The notes beneath the pieces are model-generated. The model searched no databases. It saw only the letters and a list, made by a program, of their open reading frames with translations, and was not told where the DNA came from. The position numbers and the translations under genes are program-made. Source: Undaria pinnatifida (Eukaryota > Sar > Phaeophyceae > Laminariales > Alariaceae). From it: a stretch of 64,000 nucleotides of DNA. Location of the stretch: NCBI GenBank assembly GCA_012845835.1, contig JABAKD010000010.1, positions 4,775,288 through 4,839,287 of the forward strand, given 5' to 3'. The number at the start of each line of letters is the position of its first letter. The stretch's first letter is position 1. This document shows, piece by piece, positions 38,120 to 50,187 of the stretch.

Positions 38120-40657
38120 TTATTTCAATGCTAAGGTCTCTGTCTGCGGTGATAGCCCCGCCCAAGTACACACACTCGATTGTTTGTTGTATACCTGGCC
38201 GGCTGCATTGATTGTGAAGGACACCTTCCCCCCGCCTTTGGTTTCCAGGCACATGATATCTGTTTTTGCCCCGGATACCGTAAGCCCGAACGACGAACAC
38301 GCAGTCATGATCACCGTCATCATCCTTTCCAGCCCTTCTGATGATCGCGATACGATGCCCGCATCGTCCGCGTACAGCATACCCCACAATCTCTGCACCT
38401 CATCCCCCTCCTTCCCCCTCCGCCCGTCGACTTTGCCTGTGCGTGAAGTGCCCTTCTTCTCGCCTTCCTCCTTTCGTTGGAGCTGCACCATGTTGTCCGT
38501 GATGGCTGCATCAGCGAGGAAGCGTTTCTCGGCCACACGCAGTACCGCCGCGCAAAACATGTTGAACAGCAGTGGCGCGAGCACGCACCCTTGCCTGAGA
38601 CCTTGCCCCACGTCAAACTTATCCGAGCACTCTCCTTCATCCAGCCGCACGCATGCTTGCATACCGTCGTGGAATTGGCGGATGACGGCGAGCATTCTCG
38701 GTGGCACGCCAAAAAGAGCAAGGACATCCCACAGAAGGGTTCGGTCGACGGAGTCGTATGCTTTAGTGAGGTCGATAAAGCACAAGTTCAAGGGGGTGTC
38801 ATTCTTCCGCGCCAGTTCCTGCAGTCGTCGTACTACGAACATGTCAACCGTCGAGCGTTGGGGTCTTGACCCACACTGTTCCTCCGGCAGAATGTTTTCG
38901 CGTTCGCAATAGTCACTCAGGCGACCCGCGATGACTTTGAGGAGTACTTTGCCGGCGTGACCCACGAGGGAGATGCCACGATAATTGCCACACTTAGTCC
39001 GATCTTTTTTCTTGCGAAGCACCTTAATCGTTGCATCTTTCCATTGTTGCGGTACGCCACCTCTCCTCCACACAGCGACGATGATGTCGTGGAACTTTCC
39101 GAGGGTGTTCAATTCTCCTTCGTCGGCCAAAACCTTCAAAAGCTCGACCTGGAGACGATCGGGCCCTACCGCCTTTCGGTTCGCCAACGCACGGATCGCC
39201 TCCTCTACTCCGTACCTAGACGGGACATCGTCCAGTGGTCTGCACGGGAGCCACGGCTTAAGCTCGTCCACAATGCTCGGATCAAGGGTCAGCGACTTGG
39301 TGTTAAGCAGTTTGTGAAACCACCTCACCCACCGCTCGCGGATGAGAGCATTATCCCGCATAAATCGGCCTTCCTCGTCTTTGATGTACTGCGAGTTAAA
39401 CGTCCTCTTCCCTTCCACATCCATCCCCTTGAGGTGTTTGTAGAATCCAAATTGATCACCTTCTCGGATACGCCCTTCGAGTCGGCTAACGTAATCTTCG
39501 AAGAACCTCTGAACAGCTTCCGCCCGCGTGCGTTTCAGCTGTTTGGTGGTCCCCTTCAAGGCTTGCCGTAGACCACGGTCGTTTGGAGCAAAACGGACCC
39601 GTTTCCTCGCGTCTTCCCTATCCTGCCATCGTACGTTCAACTCCGCTTTCGTCGCCTCGGTCGCACACCAGCCCCTTGGTACTTGTTTGCGCCAAATAGG
39701 GGGCGCTATGTCGGCCGCATTTGACAGTAGCGTCTCGGTCAGTAATGAGGCCATGTCATCAACGCTTCCGGCAATAGTACCGGGTGTCGGAGAGGCAAGC
39801 TTGGCTGCTATCGCGTTTTGCAAATTCATCCGGAGATGCGGGTCCGCCAATAATCTTGGTAGATCAATAGCTGGCCGGTTCTTGATGGCTTTCTTTGGAC
39901 GATTTGGTGCAATGCGGCCCAAAAGGCAAATATGTCCGATTAAGAGGTTGTGGTCCGACTCAGCGTTCTCCTTGGGTGGGGTCCGCACAGTGACATTACG
40001 TACCAATCGTCTATCCACTTGCGGTGTCAGTATGTAGTCAAGCCTGTACTGGGCCATTCCTCGGTTAGGGCTCTGAAACGTGTACGATATACCACGAGCA
40101 GGTGTAGCATAGTACGTGTTGAGGAGGGCGAGTTTGTCATCAGTTGCGTGAGTCGATAGTCGCTCTCCGTTGTCGTTCAGGTCGTCACGCCCGTATGCAC
40201 CCAATACCTTGCTGTCGGTCCACCCGATCCCTCTTATGCCTGTACGAGCATTTGCGTCCATCAGGACAAGGAGGTGGTCCCTACTGGGTACCCCCTTGAC
40301 TACCTCGTCAAGTGAACTCCAAAAGTAATCCTTTTCGCTGGTGCTCATGTCGAGAGTGGGAGCATAGGCGACAATGAAAGACACACTGTTAGATTTCCCT
40401 TTGAGTTGGATGCGAACCTTCATCAATGTAGCACTGATGCACTCAACCGCGACGTCGCCCTTATCCATCCCTGCCACGATAGACTCTCTAACAGCTAAGC
40501 CTACCCCGTGGTTCCCCTTCTTTTCGTACGTTCCTCCGTCTGCTCCTGAGCAAAACACAACATACCCCGCCGCCGTAAAAGCACTTTGTCCATTATGCCT
40601 CACCTCCTGCAATCCTATGATATCACAACCTGCGTCCTCGCAAGTCTTCAGTATCAC
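38120..40657 (-). CDS. LINE endonuclease-reverse transcriptase (frameshifted)
   Basis: An 845-codon minus frame, with V as first listed residue because the true N-terminus is in another frame: VVGTYN at about 40700 precedes a frameshift. The APE endonuclease has GLQEVRH, DANARTG, YRLDYIL and SDHNLLI. RT has FIDLTKAYDSVDR (motif A), QGLRQGCVLAPLLFNMF (motif B) and YADD (motif C). A frameshift near 38180 moves the C-terminal part, with LLYGCMTW and MLLRCLGWRKRKRDD, to the frame at 37683-38387, and another near 37695 to 37450-37695. The enzyme nicks target DNA and primes reverse transcription of its own RNA. Catalytic motifs are intact but the broken frame probably prevents a full protein. Confidence 0.88.
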   Translation of the reverse strand: MILKTCEDAGCDIIGLQEVRHNGQSAFTAAGYVVFCSGADGGTYEKKGNHGVGLAVRESIVAGMDKGDVAVECISATLMKVRIQLKGKSNSVSFIVAYAPTLDMSTSEKDYFWSSLDEVVKGVPSRDHLLVLMDANARTGIRGIGWTDSKVLGAYGRDDLNDNGERLSTHATDDKLALLNTYYATPARGISYTFQSPNRGMAQYRLDYILTPQVDRRLVRNVTVRTPPKENAESDHNLLIGHICLLGRIAPNRPKKAIKNRPAIDLPRLLADPHLRMNLQNAIAAKLASPTPGTIAGSVDDMASLLTETLLSNAADIAPPIWRKQVPRGWCATEATKAELNVRWQDREDARKRVRFAPNDRGLRQALKGTTKQLKRTRAEAVQRFFEDYVSRLEGRIREGDQFGFYKHLKGMDVEGKRTFNSQYIKDEEGRFMRDNALIRERWVRWFHKLLNTKSLTLDPSIVDELKPWLPCRPLDDVPSRYGVEEAIRALANRKAVGPDRLQVELLKVLADEGELNTLGKFHDIIVAVWRRGGVPQQWKDATIKVLRKKKDRTKCGNYRGISLVGHAGKVLLKVIAGRLSDYCERENILPEEQCGSRPQRSTVDMFVVRRLQELARKNDTPLNLCFIDLTKAYDSVDRTLLWDVLALFGVPPRMLAVIRQFHDGMQACVRLDEGECSDKFDVGQGLRQGCVLAPLLFNMFCAAVLRVAEKRFLADAAITDNMVQLQRKEEGEKKGTSRTGKVDGRRGKEGDEVQRLWGMLYADDAGIVSRSSEGLERMMTVIMTACSSFGLTVSGAKTDIMCLETKGGGKVSFTINAAGQVYNKQSSVCTWAGLSPQTETLALK

Positions 40658-41060
40658 CTCGGCGTGGCCTATGCCGTTGGTGCCCTTGAAAGCAAGTGTG
40701 CGTTGTACGTACCCACGACTAGATCCCCTGCTCTCGACCTAGCCCTTGCATCTGTGCGAATTTTGTGAGCAGCCCTTTGAATCCTCCTGCGTCTCCTCCT
40801 CTTCTTCCGAGCATCCGATTTCCTCCGTTCCACCCTCCGTTTTTCCCAGACAGTATTTCCCCCTCTCCGTCTCCCTTCGCCCATCCCGGTTCTTGCCTAA
40901 GTGCCAACGTGAAGGGGGCAGCAGTCCCGACACACCACGTCCACCTCCTTCCCGACTTTGGTGCTTACTCACGTGGGTTCGATCCTCTCTTTTCTGTTCG
41001 ATACGCGCCCCACGCTTTCCGCGGCGGTGATGCGACACTGCGTCCGCAGGCAAGGCTGCT

Positions 41061-41429
41061 GCGTTAAAAAATTCCGCGAGGCCTTGTCGCTAGCTGTCAT
41101 CACCGGCCCGGCCATACCCGAGCGCTAGTTCAGCGCACGAGTAAGGTCGACGCCACACACACCCTCAGGGGCTCTGGCACGTTTTGGGGAAGCCTCAGGC
41201 CCGAGCACCAACCCGGCCGGGGAGCAGCCGAGGGGGAAGGTATAGTATTCCACCCTAGTGGTACAGTCACAAATAAAGGGCGGATTGTCCGGTAACATAA
41301 CCAACCAGCGGAGGCTCCGGGGACGCAGAAACATTTCATAGTAAGCAAAATCATAGTTTAGTGCTCTAGAATAAATGTATACAAGGCGCATGTAAAACAA
41401 AGATGCAGTTGAAAAAAATGAAACACATG
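41061..41429. other. LINE 5' flank, no gene
   Basis: Nothing supported. The LINE 5' boundary may lie somewhat inside this stretch. Confidence 0.35.
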
Positions 41430-41520
41430 TTTGCTCCAGCTGGGATTCGAGCCCACTACAGTACTCTGGACTCTAAAGTTGACCGCCCCACCGCCAACCT
41501 CCGTGATTAAAGCCTAAAAT
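41430..41520 (-). repeat. tRNA-like remnant
   Basis: Minus strand: GGCGGTGGGGCGG resembles an A box and GGGCTCGAATCCCAGC a B box about 45 bases on. The ends do not pair into an acceptor stem, so I call it a SINE head or tRNA pseudogene. Confidence 0.45.
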
Positions 41521-42562
41521 ATTCGACCGAATACCGCTGGCCGAGTTGGGCGGCGGCGCCTTCTTTCGTAGGGGATGCTGACGGCTGCAGTGTGAGGGAG
41601 TCGTGGCACGGTCGCGTGGCCGCTGGGGGTACCGTGGCGCACGGGACAACCGGTTTTCCGCAGGGTATACTTTAATAAAGATAGTTATGAAGATCCAGAC
41701 GACACCATCATCACCACTACCTTGGCGTATAATTGCACAATATATCTATTTAAGCCTGACGATAGGCCTATATATTTGGATCTAAACCGAGGTAAGCCCC
41801 ATCGTCTTTTAAATGTGAAAAAAATACCTGGTAGGTCAATATTTTAGACCTAACCACCAGCATGAGATGTGGATTTTCCCAAAATTTGCGCTAGGCCCGA
41901 GTTAATCAACCTACGTGTGCAACACCACCAGGAACGTTGGCGGTGGTCAGAGGCATCCCGCTCTCGTGGAACGGCATGCTTCTACGAACTATTACTCTAA
42001 AGGAGCCCTCGTTTATTAATGAGGATCGAGCACACACAGCACACAACACACCACGAAACAAAAACAACACAGCGCGACACACAGACAACCAGCACCCCAA
42101 CAGCCAACCCGACTACAGCACGACTAGCCGGTGGAAAACGCCCACGAGATTCTTCCTATCCCGGCGTGCTCTGCGGTCAGAGAGCTGGGGCTCTGGCATC
42201 GTTCGTCGCGCGCTCGCGCTCCTGCTCTCTCGTCCTGAGGCTGAAATTTTTCGATGACACCTTTTTTTTGTTTGGTTTGTGCCCGACGTAGCGCATGGCC
42301 GGAGTTGCTGCAGTTTACGACCCTGTTGCCTTTTTCCCGCGAATGCCTACATTTCGAGGGTGGAAAATTGAACTGGGTTGAGGGCCAGTCCTGCTGTGCT
42401 GCTGAACTGACTGCCAGACTGAGGCACACCGAAGGCGGCAGACACCCGCGAGGTATCCTACATATGAAGCGTGTCTGGAGTACGAAGCACTCAATTTTTT
42501 TACCAGGTATTTGTTTTGGCCGTTTGTTCAAGCTCGCACAGCATGGGCAGGGGAGGGTATTT
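41521..42562. other. No clear gene; one weak plus-strand ORF
   Basis: The plus frame at 42254-42560 has a fairly protein-like middle (CLHFEGGKLNWVEGQS) and runs into the retroposon at 42563. No splice or start evidence; the opposite strand is also open. Confidence 0.25.
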
Positions 42563-42686
42563 ATTATAATTTTTTTTATATCCTCCGGCGGATGGGGAAA
42601 AATAAAGCTTTAGCTCACCACACTTCCACGTATTTTCATACGCGTCGTGTGTCGATTTAACTCAGTTGCTTTCGCAGCCCAACGCT
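42563..42686 (-). mobile_element. 124-bp retroposon-like element, copy 2
   Basis: Flanked by AGGGTATTT on both sides (42554-42562 and 42687-42695), a 9-bp target-site duplication that fixes its ends. The A-rich end lies at the left on the minus strand. Too short for a protein. Confidence 0.8.
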
Positions 42687-42695
42687 AGGGTATTT

Positions 42696-44199
42696 CTCGA
42701 AGTTTCTACCCACTCGTGCTGACTCATGAGATACATCCTCTTCTTGCCATCTACGGCTGGATTAGTGCAGAAATACCCTATTCTATTTTCAAGTAGTTTA
42801 ATCTTTCCTCGGTTCTTTTTAGGCGTACTGAAAGAGACCACTATTTCGAGTTTTAGACGTGTGGTGTTTTTTTTATGCGTTAGGTCAAAATATCGAATGG
42901 CCTAGCTCTTCCAGTTGGAACTACATAAGACCTAACCTCGAGGCTGAAATATGTCTAATAAGCATAATAACCAAAGAGGGCATAATAAAATGACGCAAGA
43001 AAAATATCAAATGAACGCACGAAGAACACATGAAGTAGTAGAGCTCACAACTTAGCAGATATTCGAGAAAGTAGACCGAATAAATGGTAACGAACGCTAT
43101 GAAGATGTAGTGCTGCACGAACGAAGCAGCACCAATAGAGAGATAAGGACCGGAAGAACGAAGAAGAAACAATAAGAAAGAAAGAGAGAACACTAATAAC
43201 CGTACGCAGGGAATCAGCACTAGCATTGGTTTCCGGTTCTCTGCTATGATATCCATACGCAGTCGGGAGGGTTGGAGTCTTGCCATATGGTCATTCGTCT
43301 GGTTCCTATTATCGTCGATAGCGTCGTCAATTTCAGTGCTGCCCACCCTCTAGGCAAAAGGTACTCGCCAAACATGCCCAAATAGTGCCAACAAATATAG
43401 AATTCGGGGCATCAACATGATCACCAATACCGTCATCATCAACATAACCACATCACACATGACACGCAGAAAACACACGACACACACACTTCTTAGATGG
43501 TCTGGAGGTATAGACTTTCTCGCTTACTGTACTGTAAACGTCGATACCCCCGGGGGGCACCCTCGGCGGTTCTCTGACCTCTCAGGCTACTCTCAGCTCT
43601 TAATTGCCAACGTTTCTTTTCTTTTCTGGATCGATCCCTAGACTTTCCCCCATTTTTCCTTTTTTGTTTTTTTGAACCTGTTTCTTTTTCGCCACCCGCG
43701 AAGTGAAGGCACGAACCAAACTCCAATAGCCACAGTATGTACGTACCACAAACACAGAACGACACGCAATTGGTCCTACACAGAGCAGTCAAGTACATAC
43801 AGCAGTACGTTCGTGCCGACCAGACATCAGGGTGCGACAACGCAAGCCAGCAAACAAGAACAAGCAACACGTGTTGCCGAGAGCCACCATGTACATGTAT
43901 GCACGTACGGGTAATTTATGTTTGCATTTTTGCTCTGTGTTCTTTGAATATTGAGTTGTAACGCCAACAACAACTAATTTGTTTTTTTTCCAAGTATCGC
44001 TGACACTCAGCCCTGTGACGGGTGGCGATCGCTGTCTGCACGTCATATATATAGAATGGGACATAGGGGGTGTGACTGACGTGACCTAAAACAACCGTCT
44101 AATTGCTGCTACATCAACCGCATGTTCCACGCTGCTGTGTGCGCTCTTATTTACTAAGCTGTTTTTTCCACCCATCGACATCCAGCACACGCAGTGTCC
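42696..44199. other. No gene seen
   Basis: AT-richer, with scattered open frames of no distinctive content on both strands. Confidence 0.4.
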
Positions 44200-44492
44200 G
44201 TGCCGATTCGTCATTCTAGCGAGAGACAAAAGCTCTGTAGTCATAACCTTTGAGATAGGCATATACGTCGTAAATGCTTGAAGCAAGATACCAGGTACAT
44301 ATGGTATGCTCATGCATGTGTCGTCCGGGTTGTTTTCCTGGAGCATGGCGCGCGGGATCTTGGTATTGATAAATAAGTCGCCATTTGCACCTACAATCAA
44401 TCATGGACCTCTGTCCGCTTCATACAATTTGTTTATTTTCCTTCCTGAGCGAACGTAACGGGCGGCAAAGGCCGGCCGCGGAGCGAAGCGCC
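44200..44492 (+). mobile_element. Hairpin-ended element, diverged copy
   Basis: Retains ATCTTGGTATTGATAAA, TTTGCACC, CAATCATGGACCTCTGTCC and a diverged end hairpin (GGGCGGC ... GGCCGGCC ...), then GAAGCGCCTTGTG. Confidence 0.5.
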
Positions 44493-44569
44493 TTGTGTAT
44501 CATACCGGTATGTAAAGTGTTCGGGTAGGCAAATTGGCAGCTTGCAGGCGCTTGTGTTGCGTAGAAAAA

Positions 44570-44902
44570 ATGGGCAACACGATAATCACGCGAATTTTGA
44601 TGGATCTTGTCCGTGCACCAGGCCGCTCGGATCACAACCGTTACACCGAAACGAGCAGCTCCTCATCCCGCGATATTGAAACCAGCAAGGAAAGCGGGAA
44701 CAAGCACCGCGATCGCCATCGAAGCGAATCGCCCGAGCTGAGGAAGAAGAAAAACAAGAAAAGAAAACGAGGGACTTTCGAAGGAGCGACAAAAGACAAG
44801 GGGAGAACCGAAGAAAACGATGAGAGATCCAAGAAACGAGAGAGAAAGAAGAAGAAGAAGAAGAGAAAGGAAAGGCGGGACAGACGAGAGAAACATCAAA
44901 AG
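44570..44902 (+). CDS. Lys/Arg/Ser-rich nuclear-type protein, first exon
   Basis: The ATG at 44570 opens 111 codons to a donor AAAAG|GTGTGT, phase 0. It starts MGNTIITRILMDLVRAPG, then a Ser run, an acidic/basic mix and long Lys/Arg runs (KKRKRGTFEG, KKRERKKKKKKRK). Such charged repeats are typical of nuclear RNA-processing or chromatin proteins; no domain is present. A possible next exon begins at TGCCCCCTAG|AAATGC (45111), also phase 0, with a stop after 43 codons. The intron between holds MITE-like sequence. Confidence 0.45.
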
Positions 44903-44916
44903 GTGTGTGTGGTACC

Positions 44917-45490
44917 GTATAAGGCGGTATAGACCACCCGGGACGTTGTATATCGCACCCCTGGAGTATACCACCCGAGTGATGAAATGTGTTAAATCCC
45001 AAAACAACCACCTGATTCGTCGCCGGGTATGTATTACTTGTGTACCGTGCGCCCTGCGGTGTCATGCCCTTTATTCGATATGACACCCCCAATATATCTG
45101 CCCCCTAGAAATGCAGGACGGGCACGACAACAACCTTCCCACTGGTCGTTTGTGGTCAGTTTCAATCTTGCACGTCGGCCCAGAGCATCACGACCCTATA
45201 CCTAATCCTAAAACCTAATCCCAAGATTTTGGGGGGCTAGAGGTCAATAGGGCGGTCGCGCGACTCCGCAGCGTGCTTGGAGTGCGGCAGTCCTTTGTAA
45301 TCACTATTCTCATGCCCCTTTGTCACACCCGCGATATTATACAATTTCGCTCGGTGATGCGTTTGCCAAATTCGAAGGGACCACCCAATTTATCACCGGG
45401 GTACGTCGTTTATCACCCCTGGAATATACCATACCAGGTGATAAGTGCTTTAGAGCCCAAAATGTTATCACCGGTGGTGCGATACACACC
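44917..45490 (+). repeat. Diverged relatives of the TATCACC TIR units
   Basis: Two stretches (44917-45005 and 45385-45490) carry ATACCAC.CC...GTGAT..., AAAATGTTATCACCGG and nearby ATATACGG, in the order seen at 6505-6700. Ends are eroded. Confidence 0.45.
45191..45222 (+). repeat. Telomere-like CCTAAT/CCTAA words
   Basis: CCTATACCTAATCC followed by AAACCTAATCCC is a degenerate run. A similar short run, AACCCTATCCCTAACCC, occurs at about 48939-48962. Both are very short. Confidence 0.35.
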
Positions 45491-45499
45491 GTCATATAC

Positions 45500-47480
45500 G
45501 GTAGTGTCTTCATCTCTTGACTCTTACCTGGTCCTGGTATGCGTTTGGAAATCTGACATTCGCGAACATTTGAAGTCCGTCCTTAATATAGTCCTATCCC
45601 TGAACACCCGAAAAAATGCTTTGAGCGGTGACACGTCAGGCTAGACTGCGTTTGTGAGTGGCGCATCGACCTAGACTGCGTTGGAGAAACCCTGTGCCAC
45701 TGCGAGCGCATCATAGATGTAATGACGATAACGCGCTGGCGTTGTTGTTTTTTCTTGCTTTTCGCGGCGTAAACGTTTTACACTGCCCACGATGTATATT
45801 TTTTTTCTCCATTAACTATCTGGTATCAGGCACCAGATATTACTAAGCTGCAGCTTCGGGTCGGCATTGCAGCTTGCCGCAACTTTCGCCGGAGACCGTG
45901 TACTACGTCCGGTTTGCTGCATCTTCGGTTTCGCACCCTGCAACTGAGGCACCCTTCTTTCACATCGACATAGCAACGTGATATCTACGATTCAACAGAG
46001 GTTCAGCTGTCCATCTGCACTCAATCTGATCGTCATCGTACAGTCGCCACCATAGCCTTCATGATATAATGTAGTTGTGGTTTTGACTAACTTTGTGTTT
46101 TGCGTTGTGGTGCTAGGCGTTCCAATGTGTCTCACGCACGCCTGTTCGAGACCCGTGAAGCGGCTATATGCACACTGTCAAATTGTTTTCGGACGTATTT
46201 TCATGCATGTATGGCAAGCTTTTGCCTCTGGTGACCCTGCGGGAGGTGCGCACGCCTTTTACGCACCAGGCGCCGGAGTTGTAATCGATGCCGTTTAGTG
46301 CAGTAGCAGTAATATTGCGATTCACTGGTTCAACGGTTTACAAATTTTGAAAAGCTCAAAATCTTTAAAGGCAACACAGCCAGAGGAGTTCTCGCCTGCA
46401 ACCCCTGTTTTTCGAGAATGGCCTACGGTGACAGGAAGTGTGCGCTTATTCGTGCCCTGCGCGTATGTTTGCCTGTACAGCTGAACCGTTTACCGGCATA
46501 TTTAGCTTATATTTCTAAGCAGTTCAACCCTTTTGCCAGGCCGTCATCACAAAAAATCAAATATCAAGTAATCTGCGCGTCCTTGAAAAGTTAAGGCGTA
46601 AGCTCAGATGAGGTTCGGTATAATCGCCAAATTCCCCCTGACCCACAGGACAACAAAATACCAACTACGGCCGATACAAACTTCCGCGTCTGCACGCCGG
46701 TATACCGCTTGCCTAGAATACATGCATATATCTGGGCTGTTCGGTTTTGCCGTCTGTAGTCGCACGCTGTTAAACGGCAATGCTTTTTATTGTAGTGTGA
46801 GTGAACGAGTGTCCGCAGTTATTTGTAGTGGTAGATTCTGCCTGAACGTCTTCCAACTTTCGGGACATTGTCGTGAAAAGTAAAAAGGAAGTCTAATGTT
46901 AATCTTGCTCCACAGCAGAAGCTACCGCGTCAAGGTTGATGGACACGTGAACCAACTGCGGGCTTGCGTCAAGCGTAGTCGCGGGACCCGCCGAGTTCAC
47001 TCGCGAATCCGCAGAATAGTTATTTCCGATACCTGGCTTTTACAAATTGCCATGAGCGTCGTGTGAGTCGTTTGAGTCACGCATTGTACCAATTTGTACG
47101 CGGCCTTTAGAACTGTGGCTCAAGCTCATCATACCGCTTCATTTGTGAGGATAGCGGTACCACCCCAGGTCCCATGGGCGCCTTGGGCAGAGTACCCAGA
47201 GGTGCCTAGAGTCGACTTTAGGTTCGCATTCAGACATTGTCGTATAGCAACAGGCTGACGCAGCCACAGTTCAAGTGCTTCCTTGCCTAGCGGAAAGCTG
47301 TCCACATTTCCACGTTTACTCGGAAACTGACCGGTAAAGTGCTGCTATCGATACAGATACTGCGCCCCAGAGAGGATCCATGCCGGAGCAATGATCATCG
47401 GACGAAGTTGATTTTGCTAATACCATATTAGGCAGTATTTGTGCTCAGGACAGGTGTCCGCCGGTCGGCCGCATATTTAT
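45500..47480. other. No gene seen
   Basis: Almost 2 kb without a convincing exon, repeat or fold. Open frames at 46077-46298 and 46608-46883 show no recognisable features. Confidence 0.4.
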
Positions 47481-47481
47481 T

Positions 47482-47926
47482 ATGGATCCTATGGAGAGTG
47501 TGGCAGTGTTGCGAGCTGCTGTGAATGGGTGGCAGATGAGTATTGATAGCGAGTGCATAAAATATAGAGCTATGATCCTGGACTCTGTGCTACAGTTTAC
47601 CCCTGTCAGGGCACTGCACTTTGCATCTACGACCGAATCCCCGCGGCGTATACTTGTTTTGGTGGATGGACGTAAATCGATGCTGTAATACGGTACCGCG
47701 AGCCCCAGAATTGGACTGCGTTGGCGAGGACCTCTTCAGTGCATCGATGCGCCTGGCTCAGGAGGGCTTGTTCGACCCTTTTACCGGCGAGAGTTTTCCT
47801 TTCTGGACCGAAAAACAGCAACGGGCCGGTTTTGCCCAAAGTCAACCTCGCGTCGTCCGCGCTTGGAGACGAAAGTTAAAGCGCCATCAAGAGGGCAGAA
47901 GGAATACACGTTCAGACCAACTCTGA
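47482..47926 (+). pseudogene. Hypothetical coding region in two frames
   Basis: The ATG at 47482 opens 68 codons (MDPMESVAVLRAAVNGWQ). The adjoining +1 frame (47621-47926) continues with more protein-like sequence: ELDCVGEDLFSASMRLAQEG, FTGESFPFWTEKQQ and a basic end RAWRRKLKRHQEGRR. A frameshift near 47650-47700 could join them, suggesting a decayed gene, or a short intron. No family recognised. Confidence 0.35.
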
Positions 47927-47929
47927 AAT

Positions 47930-49908
47930 GACGCCATCGAACACCAGCGGCCCTCAGAATGCTCTGTAGGGCGAAGGCAAAGAAAGCTTGACGTCTCGAG
48001 GCGATTTCTCTTCTCGGGGATGCGATTGAGACCACCTATTGATAGCTCTCGAACCAGCCAGCTTTGTGAAAGCGTTGTCTTATCGTGTTTACCTCAATGT
48101 GCATACACTCGAGCGTCACATACTTGGTGAATGGGATTCACAGCTCAATCCTTAAACGATTAATCTGAAACTATTGTGGCTGACAGTAACCCTCTGGTGC
48201 GTGGAATACCGAGCCCCCAGCAAAGCCGTCGGTTGTCGTTGACGCTGACGACGACCCGACTGTTTTTATACTTGTCCGACCGTTCGACAAGTGCTCAATA
48301 GTTCGTCCCACGCATCCTTTTGAGATAGACAATGCGCTTTTCTGTTTGCAAACCTCCCACAGACTGCGGCCATGTGACGGTCCAAAAGTTCAGACCGTGT
48401 CAGATTCCGGCGGCGAACGTCCGGAGATATATAAGTTGCAGAGTTGCTCAAGTTAGTTACAACTTGGTGTCACGGTGCCTTAGTGTAGATCCCATAGACT
48501 ACCGCAGCAACAGCTAAAACCGACACTTATCCCCAAGCTACCGGCGAAAGAGTGCGGGAAGTGATGGTTAGGTTGTCATAGGTTGTCATGCTCAACGTTG
48601 GTATTCGGTCCTCTGCCACAGGTCTTGTCTATGTGTGACCATGGCGTTCCTTTCTTGAAGACTGTACCTCGTAATTCTTTGGAAGTGTCGGTGGAGACAT
48701 TGCGTGCACAATGCCTCACAAAGATGTGCGTGCTTCAATGTTACGGTCGTCTAGTGCGCAGTACACCCATTACTTGGAAATGGTTTTGCCCTTCAATACT
48801 GATGGCTTCCTTCGTTTTTTGCTTCTTATTTTTCTTGACCGCTTCAGCTGCGATGTGAGCGGGTCGTGACATGGTAGCGATCGCAGATCAGATGTTGTCT
48901 TTTTTGTGTTTGCGTTTTTTTTGGGGGAGGATTATATCTAACCCTATCCCTAACCCTGAGTCCCAAAGTCACAAGAACATCGGTATAGCTATGTCTGACA
49001 GGTGGTGATCTCCCACAGGCTTGTGCCTATAAATTGTTTCTACCCCCCTTCGGCAGTCCTTGTTTCCCTGCATAAACGTTAGCATTGTGCTGAGGGGAAA
49101 CTAGTGCAGCCGCTGCGGTCGAACCCCGAGGTGTCACTGTCTCTGCGACCTATCTCTCGCGTACGGTAGCATAACATGTGGTACCACTGCCTTTTGGCTT
49201 TACACAGGTCGTTGACCTCCCCAACCGTTTTTGTTGTCCACGCTTTCGCGCTTCTCTCGACGGAAGAATACCGCAAATTCCTTTCGTTGTTTTGTCCTGA
49301 TTTCGAAACCTAAACGTCGGTCAACAGCGGGCGGACAGCAGTAACGTAACCCCCGCCCTGATTTATAGTGTTCTGGTACGAGTATATTGTACCTGGCATA
49401 GGATGGGTCAATCATGTGATACGTCGTTTTACTATACGATGTATCGTTTTACTATGCAGCAGTTGTATTCCATGTAAAGTAATCACGAGGACGACCGTCT
49501 GTTCGTATATACACGCGGAGTATACGTCTGAGAGATAACTATGGTACCGCACCTACGTACTGCGGGGGACGTATTTTGAGTTTCTATGTCGAGTGTTGAT
49601 TTTTTTTCCTAATATCGTTTTGACGATTTGCACTTTTTCTGGCATTTCCTCTTATGTCATGAGATAAGCGAGACCTTAGCACGCGGGAAGCGGTTTTCGC
49701 GCTGGGTGATATCCTGAGCGATATGCTGCATACTCTGGATGTTAGTCGATATAATTATCCAGGCGAATAATAGTTGTCGAAGCAAGTACAGTATAACAAA
49801 CTCCGATGTACTAAGCAAATTAATGCAGGAAGGCCGGAACTTAGATGTGGTACTCAACCTTAACCGCACGGCAGAACAATGTACAACCACGCGTAAGGTA
49901 ACTCACCA
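47930..49908. other. No gene seen
   Basis: About 2 kb of unremarkable sequence, apart from the short CCCTAA-like run near 48939. Confidence 0.4.
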
Positions 49909-50187
49909 TTGCACAGCGTCACAGTACCCGTACTTTTAACGACATTGCTGCCAGACAGGAGCAGGATAGGTGGTGTCTCAACCACGCTAAACGAGTTTCA
50001 ACTGGCAGTTGCGCGACTCTTGATGTGGCTCGGCGCGCAGGGAACTGCTCTGCTAAATCTGGATGCAGTGTGCTGTTTCCCCAAGACAAGGGTTTGTGTT
50101 TTTGACGACGCTTTGCTGATTGACGAGCCTACCTACGATGCGGCTGCCATATATGGCTCGGTGCTGCTCGTCGCTGCTTCAAGTTGA
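49909..50187 (+). CDS. Hypothetical ORF
   Basis: An open frame of 92 codons, without ATG at its head, including ARLLMWLGAQGTALLNLDAV and FDDALLIDEPTYDAAAIYG. Hydrophobic/acidic mix is plausible for a protein, but there is no splice or start support. Confidence 0.25.
   Translation: MHSVTVPVLLTTLLPDRSRIGGVSTTLNEFQLAVARLLMWLGAQGTALLNLDAVCCFPKTRVCVFDDALLIDEPTYDAAAIYGSVLLVAASS

Larger units (their letters stand above)
36643..41060 (-). mobile_element. APE-type LINE, longest copy (copy 3)
   Basis: From a short AAC-type tail at the left (36643), through a purine/pyrimidine tract (36990-37140) and G-rich tract (37340-37490), to endonuclease and an Arg-rich N-terminal region near 40884. The right boundary is approximate. 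It is the only copy with endonuclease and the complete RT. At least three frameshifts break the coding region. Confidence 0.8.

Noticed and set aside
45191-48962. True telomere or interstitial telomeric arrays
   Set aside because: The CCCTAA-like runs are under 35 bases and imperfect.
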